From Fodinibius roseus (GTDB lineage Bacteria; Bacteroidota; Rhodothermia; Balneolales; Balneolaceae), in contig NZ_FQUS01000010.1 in assembly GCF_900129315.1 (NCBI RefSeq), forward strand, positions 62,001-126,000: a DNA stretch of 64,000 bases, in the 5' to 3' direction. Below the pieces are notes generated by a model. That model saw nothing but the letters and a program-made list of their open reading frames with translations, was not told the DNA's origin and searched no databases. Positions within the stretch are counted from its first letter, which is position 1. The number at the start of each line of letters is the position of its first letter. Below are positions 25,477 to 33,569 of this stretch, piece after piece. Both the position numbers and the translations under genes were made by a program.

Positions 25477-28400
25477 ATGTCAGTATTTAATTTGCAGGAA
25501 TACCTGAAGGACCTGCTCGACTTTGCTAGACTGCGTGTAAGTTTCTCCTCAACGGATAGTCCATCAGATATCGATCAGGTCGCCAGTCGGCTTGCCGATA
25601 CTTTTTGGCAACCTTTCGACCGCTTGATCAAGGAGGAAAACCGGGCGATCGGTGAACGGCCTGTAGCCCATATTCGGATCGCGGTCGAGATTCTGCGCAG
25701 GTATCTTGAGCCGCTATCGGTTACCACAACGAACGCAGACAAACGCTATCTTCTCACTGCATATCAAAGCCTGCTGACGAATCTGGGTACTTCTTATGAT
25801 GAGCTTAGGATGGTACACGCCGCAGGCGATGATGAGTTGGAGCAGGCTCGCAACTCTCTTGCCGAGCGTCTGGGGATTGACCGGGTCGGCCGGTTGGATG
25901 AGCTTTTCATGAAGCCGGACGAGCTGACTGAAGAAAAGTTAGAACATATCTTTGGTCTTATCGCCACCACTCACGATCCTTTTGACTCCCCACCGGCGCA
26001 GCCCGTATTATTGAAATGGAGGGCCGATTATTTCAGGAAATGCTGGAAAGAAAAACCAGCTCCGGTACAATCCGATGGGAACAGCCAGATCCCACTTATC
26101 GATCCGGATCTTATTCCCGAGCGCATGATCATTGATCCGGATCAGCGTGATGCCATAGATTTTGCCGACTCGGATATCGTGGACACGAGTACGCGTAAAG
26201 TGGCATTTGATCTCTGGCACGCCCGGGAACGGAAAGTCGCCGGAATGGTTGAAGAAGTTCAAGCGAAGATTGACGAAGCAACGGGTTCCCAGCCAGACCA
26301 GCTTGCGGCCTATGATAGGGTGATTGAGGCGTTCCTGGGGGGGGTAGAACTCGAAACTGTACTCAAATCACGCACAGAAGGAGCAACCAGTCCCCAGCAA
26401 GACGGGGAGAGTCTCTTAATGTTGCTGACTCTCACCGCCCTTCGTCGTCTGGTACGGCTTCGCAAACTGGCATCCTCGGGGGCTCTGACTGAGTTGGAAT
26501 GGGCGGACGCCAAGGCTATTCTGGTCCAATTTACAAAAAAGCAGCAATTCGATACCTGGCTTAAGGAAGAAAAGAAAAAGGGTCTGTTCTTAAGTCCGGA
26601 TTTTTTCATCCTGCCGGAAGATTTAAAAAGTCAAGCGCTACCTTCCTGGCGGGCGACCAGACGGGCACGACAGAGATGGGAAGATGCGTTGCGGGCGCGC
26701 ACCGAACAGATGCAGGCAATCGTACAGTCATTACAGTCTGCGATCGATGCCACCGAACATGTTGCGTTGTTCGAGCTCCGGGAGGCACTTATTAGGGCTC
26801 TTGCTGAGCATTCAGATCAGTCAGATCATACTTTGTTGGCCGACAAGCTGACCAACCGGCTGATGTTCGATTTTAAAAACAGCGATGAACGCAAAACCAC
26901 TCGTATGGAACAGGCTATCGAGGCGCTGCGGGGGCTGTTCTTTGCACTGCGAATGGAACGTTCTGTCGACGAAGGCTTACCTGATGATAATCCGGTGAAG
27001 GAATGGAATCTGGCAACCGGGAGCGATGATTATTCGGAGGCGGATTTCGACCAGGATTGGCACTGGATGGGCACCTACAAAACGCGGCGGGCGGCCGAGT
27101 TTGTCAAGGATCATCCTGAGAATTTTCTGAGACCGGGTCTTCGGAAGGATGAGGCACCACAGCCGCCTACCGCCTCTTTTTCAAACCTGATCAAAGAACT
27201 TCGTGCTCGTTCCCGGCTGACAGCCGGTCAGGCGCGCCAGTTGGCCAATGGTGACGATAATACGTTTGGATATTTGAGTCATTTACGAACCAATGGGTCG
27301 GATTTACCAGACGAACTTTCCAAGTCATTTAAAATTACTGAACTATTGTCAGAGCATGATCTTGTATCACGTAAAGAGCTGATAAAAGGTTTTTTTGATG
27401 AGCGTGAGGATGAGATTTCACGAGAATACACGACCGATGAGGGCGAAGTGATTACGATTCAAGATCCGCACCTGGCCCCGAACTGGCTCCAGGAGATCTT
27501 CTATTTCGTCCCCTTGGCCATTGCGCTCCAGCTTCAGCAGTCGGGAGAATATCTCGCCGCGCTGGACTGGTACCAAACGGTATATGCCTACCAGTTCGCT
27601 CCCGAAGAGCGCAAAATTTACCATGGACTGGAACTGGAGAGTGTTTTTTCCGATCGCCCCCGGATTACGCCGGATATCTGGCTGCGCGAGGAGTTGAATC
27701 CCCACTTCTTTGCGCGACGACGCAAGTTTGCCTATACGCAGTTCACCATCATGTCTGTTGCTCAGTGCCTGCTTGATTATGCCGACTCGGAGTTCACTAC
27801 GGAAACCGCCGAATCGATCCCGCGGGCGCGCACTTTATATGACACGGTGCTCAATATACTGGATCTCTCAGAGATGTCCGATTCGAACACGGAAATTGAG
27901 TCGCTGAACAAGCACGCTGAAGTGAATTTGGAAAAACTGAGAAGCGGCCGCAACATTGCCGGCATGGAAAGGACCTCGGAGTCGTCGGATGCATCGGAAG
28001 ATGCGGCTAATTTGCCGGTTATCGGCCGTGGCGGGCAGCTCGTGACGAGGAGACGGGCCATTTCACCACCACCCACGCCATATCGTTACCCTGTGCTTGT
28101 CGAGAGGGCGAAGGAGCTGGTAAACATCGCCCAGCAGATGGAAACCGCTTTTCTTTCGGCCCAGGAAAAACGAGATGCCGAGGCGTACACTCTTATGCAG
28201 GCCGGCCACGATCTGCATCTCAGCCGGGCCAGGGTCAAGGTGCAGGATCTTAGGGTCAGCAAGGCGGATACCGGGGTGACGCTGGCAAAGCTGCAGCAAG
28301 ATCGGGCCCAAATCCAGAGCGAAACGTTTCAAGAGTGGATTGACACTGGTCTTAACGAATATGAAGAAGCTGTGATAGATAACTACGAGAAAGCCAAAGA

Positions 28401-30039
28401 CGCCAGGCAGGAGGCAGCTCAGTTTCAATATGCGGCCAGGGTCATGAGTGGATTTGGCAACATAACCAACCCGGCCAGTGCCATCGGGTGGTTCGGATCT
28501 ACCGTTGCGGGTGGTTTAGCAACTGGGGCTAAAACGGAAGCCATCCGTGCAGAAACGGAGGCTCAGAAAGCTTCCATCCGTGCCAGCCATGAACGCCGCA
28601 AACAGGAGTGGCAACTGCAAAAGAACCTGGCCGAGAAGGATATAGAAATCGCCGGCCGGCAGATTAAGCAAGCCATGCAGCAGAAGACCATTGCCCGGCA
28701 GGAGCGTTTTATCGCCGGCCAACAGGCAGAGTATGCCGAGGCTACGGTCGACTTTCTGGCGAATAAGTTCACCAACGTTGAACTCTACGAGTGGATGAGC
28801 GGTGTTCTGAGCCGGGTCTACGGTTACTTCTTGCAGCAGGCCACGGGCATGGCTCAACTGGCTGCGAGTCAGATCGCCTTCGAGCGGCAGGAGCCACCTC
28901 CGACCTATATCAGAGCCGATTACTGGCAGCCGCCTTCCGAAACTGAGACTTCGGAAGATTCCGATGGCGAGGCATCTGACCGCAGGGGTCTGACCGGGTC
29001 CGCACGCCTGTTACAGGATATCTACCGGCTCGATCAGTACGCCTTTGAGACGAAGGAACGAAAGCTCGAGCTCAGTCAGACGTTGTCGCTTGTGCACCTG
29101 TTTCCTTTTGAATTTCAACACTTCCACGAAACCGGTGTTTTGCCTTTTGCCACACCGATGGAACTCTTTGATCGCGGTTTTCCCGGTCATTACCTGCGCC
29201 TGATCAAACAGGTGAGCATATCAGTGGTGGCTTTGGTGCCGCCAACGCAGGGGATCAGGGCTACGCTTACGGCATCAGGAAATTCACGTGTAGTTACGGA
29301 TGGAGGAGTATTCCGAACAACCACGGTGCGGCGCGATCCGGAACTGATCGCCTTCACCTCACCCACTGAGGCCACCGGTTTCTTTGAGCTGGCGGCGGAA
29401 GGGGAGATGATGCGGCCCTTCGAAGGAAGAGGAGTAGATACAACCTGGGAGCTGGAGATGCCCAAAGCCGCCAACGCTTTCGACTACAGCTCGATTGCCG
29501 ACGTGCTGCTCACTATCGAGTACACGGCACTGCATAGCGACGACTACCGGCGGCAGGTAATCCAGCAACTTGATCAGAGCGTGAGCAGCGAGCGGTCTTT
29601 CAGTTTCAGTGATAACTTTCCGGATCAATGGTATGATTTGCACAATCCCGACCAGACAGATGCACCGATGGCGGTACAGTTCGATATGAGACGTCAGGAC
29701 TTTCCGCCCAATTTCAGCGGGCTGGAGATCCAACAGGTCCTGCTGTACTTCGTGCGTACCGGCGGCTCCTCATTTGAGGTCGATGTGAAGCACCTCCATC
29801 TGATTGCAGGAGAGACGACGACCAAAGGTGGAAATGCACGAACTACAGAAGGCATTATCAGCACCCGAAGGGGGAATGGCGCCGGCTGGATGCCGCTTAT
29901 CGGCAGGTCGCCGATCGGTACCTGGGAGCTGGCGTTGCCGAATACGACTGAAGTGAGAGATTATTTCAAAACCGAGGAGATCGAAGACATCCTCTTTGTT
30001 ATTTCCTATAAAGGTCAGACCCCGCCCTGGCCGGAATAG
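25477..30039 (+). CDS. Second TcA-like toxin pore subunit, without Ig-like N-terminus
   Basis: The 1520-residue protein (ribosome site AGGAGG at 25466-25471, ATG 25477) lines up with residues from about 385 onward of the TcA at 18681: shared LAETFHQPFEQL/LADTFWQPFDRL, VEILRRYLEP and FGLIATTHDPFDSP. The pore-forming middle contains a hydrophobic loop (GFGNITNPASAIGWFGSTVA, about residues 992-1011) between long charged helices, as expected for the channel tip hairpin of TcA, then FTNVELYEWMSGVLSRVYGY. Its C-terminal docking region (about 1142-1520) is much more similar to the first TcA than the rest of the protein is, and both proteins end in a block with the same GQTPxWPE tail. It lies 33 bp after the separate Ig-like gene. 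It should form a pore that can bind the same BC cocoon. Confidence 0.88.
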   Translation: MSVFNLQEYLKDLLDFARLRVSFSSTDSPSDIDQVASRLADTFWQPFDRLIKEENRAIGERPVAHIRIAVEILRRYLEPLSVTTTNADKRYLLTAYQSLLTNLGTSYDELRMVHAAGDDELEQARNSLAERLGIDRVGRLDELFMKPDELTEEKLEHIFGLIATTHDPFDSPPAQPVLLKWRADYFRKCWKEKPAPVQSDGNSQIPLIDPDLIPERMIIDPDQRDAIDFADSDIVDTSTRKVAFDLWHARERKVAGMVEEVQAKIDEATGSQPDQLAAYDRVIEAFLGGVELETVLKSRTEGATSPQQDGESLLMLLTLTALRRLVRLRKLASSGALTELEWADAKAILVQFTKKQQFDTWLKEEKKKGLFLSPDFFILPEDLKSQALPSWRATRRARQRWEDALRARTEQMQAIVQSLQSAIDATEHVALFELREALIRALAEHSDQSDHTLLADKLTNRLMFDFKNSDERKTTRMEQAIEALRGLFFALRMERSVDEGLPDDNPVKEWNLATGSDDYSEADFDQDWHWMGTYKTRRAAEFVKDHPENFLRPGLRKDEAPQPPTASFSNLIKELRARSRLTAGQARQLANGDDNTFGYLSHLRTNGSDLPDELSKSFKITELLSEHDLVSRKELIKGFFDEREDEISREYTTDEGEVITIQDPHLAPNWLQEIFYFVPLAIALQLQQSGEYLAALDWYQTVYAYQFAPEERKIYHGLELESVFSDRPRITPDIWLREELNPHFFARRRKFAYTQFTIMSVAQCLLDYADSEFTTETAESIPRARTLYDTVLNILDLSEMSDSNTEIESLNKHAEVNLEKLRSGRNIAGMERTSESSDASEDAANLPVIGRGGQLVTRRRAISPPPTPYRYPVLVERAKELVNIAQQMETAFLSAQEKRDAEAYTLMQAGHDLHLSRARVKVQDLRVSKADTGVTLAKLQQDRAQIQSETFQEWIDTGLNEYEEAVIDNYEKAKDARQEAAQFQYAARVMSGFGNITNPASAIGWFGSTVAGGLATGAKTEAIRAETEAQKASIRASHERRKQEWQLQKNLAEKDIEIAGRQIKQAMQQKTIARQERFIAGQQAEYAEATVDFLANKFTNVELYEWMSGVLSRVYGYFLQQATGMAQLAASQIAFERQEPPPTYIRADYWQPPSETETSEDSDGEASDRRGLTGSARLLQDIYRLDQYAFETKERKLELSQTLSLVHLFPFEFQHFHETGVLPFATPMELFDRGFPGHYLRLIKQVSISVVALVPPTQGIRATLTASGNSRVVTDGGVFRTTTVRRDPELIAFTSPTEATGFFELAAEGEMMRPFEGRGVDTTWELEMPKAANAFDYSSIADVLLTIEYTALHSDDYRRQVIQQLDQSVSSERSFSFSDNFPDQWYDLHNPDQTDAPMAVQFDMRRQDFPPNFSGLEIQQVLLYFVRTGGSSFEVDVKHLHLIAGETTTKGGNARTTEGIISTRRGNGAGWMPLIGRSPIGTWELALPNTTEVRDYFKTEEIEDILFVISYKGQTPPWPE

Positions 30040-30367
30040 TACATAACATGTGAGAAAGTATCTCCTTATTTCTATTCAGGATTATCTCGTAACTTCATTG
30101 TAGAAAATGGAATTCAAGGAGATCTATAGTAAGATTGGGATTAAGGTCAAAGCACTTTTGGAGATTACCAGCCGCATATTTGACCCTAGATTCGAGATCC
30201 TCCGGAAAATATTCCTGTGTATTACTGGTCATCCTCATGTTTTTTTGATTGTTATCAAATGATCATTCTGTTACTTTTTTGAAGAGTGGGATTACAGTTA
30301 AGCGGGTAACCGGATAATTAAAATCAAGAGAGGAAATATAATTGGGTGGTAAAATACTGACTTTCAT
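30040..30367. other. Intergenic region after the Tc genes
   Basis: I find no T-run hairpin that would end the Tc transcript. A 51-codon frame runs from ATG 30107 to TGA 30262 (begins MEFKEIYSKIGIKVKALLEI) with the sequence AAGG inside the start region rather than before it. No similarity is recognised and it is not called as a gene. Confidence 0.4.
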
Positions 30368-30826
30368 TTACAGGCTAAACGCGAATCCAACTCCCGCCAT
30401 CAGCCGTTTATAGGTAATATCAGTTTCAATGGTTCTGCTCGTCCCCTCGTGGGTATCAAATTGCGAATGATCAATATTATATCCTATGCTTAGATACCAA
30501 CAGGGACCGTGTTCGGGGTTAAACTGCAAGCCTATGCCCGGATTCAACATCCATCCGCCGCGGTGATGATCGATCCTCTTCTCGGGATCGGTGGACTGGT
30601 AGGGACAACCGGGTAGCTTGCTGGCTGAAAATTCAAAAATATTCTCTTTACGTGATATCAGTTCGGCATTTTGCATATTTGATATATCAAACACCAGCAG
30701 GTCACTGTGAGAATCGGCGTACAGCCGGTCTCCCTTTACTGCTATATCTTTGTTGGCCGGTATATTGACGAAGCCAATTTTCGATGGGGAGGAGGGATCC
30801 CGGTTGTCAATATTCCCCGAAATTTT
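30368..30826 (-). pseudogene. Relic joining an LVIVD-repeat fragment to an outer-membrane barrel end
   Basis: Reading the minus strand from 30826 (a stop at 30829-30827 lies just upstream) gives 152 codons. The first half contains SKIGFVNIPANKDIAVKGD, RLYADSHSDLLVFDIS and IFEFS, which match the repeat pattern of LVIVD proteins (IGFxNIPGNxDIAVKGNYLYAD) common in Bacteroidota, but with no start codon, signal peptide or earlier repeats. After GGW the text changes to an outer-membrane barrel end (LNPGIGLQFNPEHG, WYLSIGYNIDHS, LMAGVGFAFSL) with the final aromatic-rich beta strand. This looks like two different genes joined by a deletion and no longer translated as complete proteins. A GTG at 30692 could still start the last 108 residues. 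Confidence 0.6.
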
Positions 30827-31005
30827 CTACAGCTGTATTTTCGGGAAAAGGTAGAGCATTTCGTAACTACACTGCTTACCTCTTGTTTATGGGATCATTT
30901 TCCTTGTACACCGAATGGGGCCCCGTTTATTTGAAGCTTAAAAGCGCCAAGGATAAGCTTTCGCTGTTACATCAGATCTTAAAGCCTAAATTATGGGTTC
31001 TACTA

Positions 31006-31623
31006 CTATTTATCTGGACCAAACAATAACTTCAAATAGCTATGATAATTCGAAAGTTGCTGGGCGATGACCCTGTTTTCGTTCAGGGATTGCGACAAAA
31101 CAAACGATCCTTCGAAGATCACCATCAGCATGTCCGCCAGGCTTTCCAGGTCCACGTCACGGCGCGGCGGATGTTCTTGTTCAATCTTTTTGAGCTTGTC
31201 GAGAACTCTTGTCCGCCACAACAGCATTGATTCCCGGATGATATCTAAAATGTTGGGGTCGAAAAGTTCCGATTGCTGAAGATAAGAGGCAAACAGGCAT
31301 CCCGGGAAGGGCTTTTCCAAGGATTCTATTTCCTGCTCAAAAAGCTTTATAAATATAAGCATTTGCTGCAGCGGGTCGTCACTAAGTCCTTCTGCCTTGC
31401 GGAGTGTTTGTTCGAGGTGTTCGGCATCCTGATCTGCATAACGTTGTACCAGCTCTTCTCCCAGTTCTGCTTTGCTGGAGAAGTGATGAAAAAAAGCGCC
31501 TTTGCTTACCCCTGCCTGTTCAATGACATTACTTACGGTTGTCCCTCCGAATCCTTTATCGAGAATGATCGATTCGGCGGCATTCATAATTTTTGTGCGC
31601 GTGCTTTCGGGATCTTTGTTCAT
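31006..31623 (-). CDS. TetR-family transcriptional repressor
   Basis: The 205-residue protein has the TetR helix-turn-helix at residues about 8-55: RTKIMNAAESIILDKGFGGT, TVSNVIEQAGVSKGAFFHHF and SSKAELGEELV. The C-terminal ligand-binding part (to residue 205) is variable as usual. It is divergent from the methyltransferase-like gene at 31816, and two matching operator-like sites lie in the gap, one just before its own ATG and one just before the other gene. So it probably represses both itself and the divergent gene. The ligand is unknown. The end of the gene overlaps nothing; downstream lies the LVIVD/barrel relic. Confidence 0.9.
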   Translation of the reverse strand: MNKDPESTRTKIMNAAESIILDKGFGGTTVSNVIEQAGVSKGAFFHHFSSKAELGEELVQRYADQDAEHLEQTLRKAEGLSDDPLQQMLIFIKLFEQEIESLEKPFPGCLFASYLQQSELFDPNILDIIRESMLLWRTRVLDKLKKIEQEHPPRRDVDLESLADMLMVIFEGSFVLSQSLNENRVIAQQLSNYHSYLKLLFGPDK

Positions 31624-31636
31624 AATGGTTGTTTAT

Positions 31637-31657
31637 AACATACTAATCGGTTTGTAT
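31637..31657. promoter_or_regulatory. Operator-like site next to tetR start
   Basis: AACATACTAATCGGTTTGTAT aligns base for base with the site at 31771-31791: 16 of 21 positions are equal. It starts 14 bp upstream of the tetR start codon (31623), where it would block transcription of the regulator itself. The inverted symmetry is weaker than in the other site (ATAC / GTAT). Confidence 0.5.
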
Positions 31658-31745
31658 CATAATATGATTCAAGATACTGAACACTTCTAATTAAGTAAAA
31701 TATGATGAATATTTTGATAGATATGAGGGGATAACAATATTTTTC

Positions 31746-31794
31746 TTGACAAAGTAGATAATAATTTTGTAACATACCGACCAGTTGGTATGTT
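31746..31794 (+). promoter_or_regulatory. Operator-like inverted repeat in the promoter of the divergent methyltransferase gene
   Basis: AACATACC (31771-31778) and GGTATGTT (31787-31794) are perfect inverted repeats with an 8-base centre, the usual shape of a TetR-family operator. TTGACA (31746-31751) is followed after 18 bases by TAACAT (31770-31775), and a TAATTTTG element (31762-31769) also fits the Bacteroidota -7 consensus, though with short spacing to the TTG. In either reading the operator overlaps or directly follows the -10 element. The translation start is 31816. Confidence 0.6.
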
Positions 31795-31815
31795 AATTTT
31801 TAAAAAGAGGAAGTT

Positions 31816-32904
31816 ATGTGTAATACAGCAATCACGATGCCTCAAACGGCAAGCAGTGAGACGGGATTCGACGAATGGTTTGTAACGTCACTGAATAACG
31901 GTGCTTTAATGATGATGCTTTCAATCGGTCACCGTACCGGTTTGTTTGATACCTTGTCTGAAATGGATTGGACCGACAGTGCCGGACTGGCAAAGCGGGC
32001 GGATCTTAATGAGCGATATGTAAGAGAGTGGCTGGGAGCGATGGCCACCGGCGAAGTGGTGGAAGTGGATGAAAACGGCCGTTACAGGTTACCTGGAGAC
32101 CATGCACAATTTTTAACAAGAGACACGGACCTGGACAACCTGGCGGTTATGGCCCAGTATATCTCGGTACTCGGGAGCGTGGAAGATGATATCGTCGAAT
32201 GTTTTCGTAACGGCGGGGGCGTTCCGTATGAAAAATATACGCGTTTTCATGAAGTGATGGCCGAAGACAGCGGAATGACGGTAGTGGATGCGCTTGAAGA
32301 TCATATTCTGCCGTTGATTCCCGGACTTACAGAAAAGCTTCAACATGGTATATCCGTTCTGGATGTGGGATGCGGCCGCGGTCGGGCAATGTTAAAGTTG
32401 GCCGGGCTGTTTCCGAAGAGTACTTTCAAAGGCCTGGACCTCTCGGAAGAAGCGATAAGCTGGGCAAGGGCAGAAGCAAAAAAACAAGGGCTGGGCAACG
32501 TGGAGTTTGAGATCCGTGACGCCAGTGACTTCGACCAAACAGGGGAGCCGGAGGCCCATGATTTTGTGACCACTTTTGATGCCGTTCACGACTAGGCCAA
32601 TCCGCAGGCAGTACTCAAAGGGATCAATCGAACCCTGAAGCCGGGCGGCAGGTATCTGATGCAGGATATTTATTCTACCGGACACGTGCATGAAAATATG
32701 GATCATCCGCTGGGTCCGGCGCTATATACGGTTTCCTGCATGCACTGCATGTCGGTATCGCTGGCCCAGGATGGGGAGGGACTCGGTGCCATGTGGGGAC
32801 GCGAAAAAGCACAGGAACTCCTGAAGAATGCGGGTTTTGTAGATATCGATATTCACCAGCTGGACCACGATATCCAGAATGATTACTACGTGATGAGAAA
32901 ATAA
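31816..32904 (+). pseudogene. Methyltransferase gene interrupted by a single amber codon
   Basis: The same frame runs from ATG 31816 to TAA 32904 (362 codons) except for TAG at 32593-32595. The first part has a winged-helix-like N-terminus (TGLFDTLSEMDWTDSAGLAK, NERYVREWLGAMATG) and a SAM-binding motif (VLDVGCGRGRAML, FKGLDLSEEAISWARAE). After the stop the fold continues with [20 protein letters not shown] and [13 protein letters not shown]. Related methyltransferases (Rv2258c-like) usually have a Gln at this place in a 'FDxxHDQA' motif, so CAG to TAG is the likely change. Nothing else is damaged, which suggests recent inactivation. It is divergent from the TetR gene with an operator in between. 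A ribosome site GAGGAAG lies just before the ATG. Recoding of the amber codon is possible but unlikely, because no suppressor context is seen. Confidence 0.8.
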
Positions 32905-32950
32905 AGACAACCTTAAGGCTATTCATATAAAAGATAAACTTTAAAAAAAC

Positions 32951-33511
32951 ATGCAGATACCTATTATGACTATCAATCAACATACATACAACCTGGGTAA
33001 GAAATATTCTTGCAGCTTCGCACTTATTCTCGCAGCTATGTTCATATTTATTGGCTGTAAAGATGACGTTACCTCTCCAGAGGATCCTGAGGAAAAGGGA
33101 ATAGAGAAACTCCGGCAAGCTACCGATCGTTACCACGATGTGGAAGTGGCCATTGAGGATGGATTTGTTCAGGCAGATCCCTGTGTTGAAAATCAGGAGG
33201 GGTCCGGAGCGATCGGAATTCCATATGTGAATATGGACCGTCTGGATACGACAATTGACTTGAATAAGCCGGAGGTGCTCTTCTATGAACCACAGCAAGA
33301 CGGAGATCTGCGATTGGTCGGTGCAGAGCCTGTAGTTCCGCTTGAAGCATGGGATGAAAAGGAAAGTGATCCTCCGTCGCTTTTTGGTCACGAGTTTCAC
33401 AGAAATGAAGCAGATGGCCTCTATGGACTTCATATGTGGATATGGAAAGAAAACCCGGCAGGCACTATCAGCTTCTGGCACACAGATATATCGTGTGAAT
33501 ATACGGAATAA
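32951..33511 (+). CDS. Conserved lipoprotein of unknown function
   Basis: The 186-residue protein has a lipoprotein signal (SCSFALILAAMFIFIGC, Cys at about residue 36) and no recognised named domain. The middle follows a pattern I associate with an unnamed bacterial family: GIPYVNMDRLDTTIDLNKPE, VLFYEPQQDGDLRLVGAEPV, FGHEFHRNEADGLYGLHMWI, and WKENPAGTISFWHTDISC. The His, Asp and Cys residues in the last part could bind a metal, but that is speculation. It is 58 bp before the TPR lipoprotein gene, likely in one transcript. ATG at 32951 is used; ATG at 32966 and others are possible. Confidence 0.6.
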   Translation: MQIPIMTINQHTYNLGKKYSCSFALILAAMFIFIGCKDDVTSPEDPEEKGIEKLRQATDRYHDVEVAIEDGFVQADPCVENQEGSGAIGIPYVNMDRLDTTIDLNKPEVLFYEPQQDGDLRLVGAEPVVPLEAWDEKESDPPSLFGHEFHRNEADGLYGLHMWIWKENPAGTISFWHTDISCEYTE

Positions 33512-33569
33512 TGCTATCATACCGGTTCAGGATCAGGAATCCCATTCACAATTAAAAGTTAAGAATATT

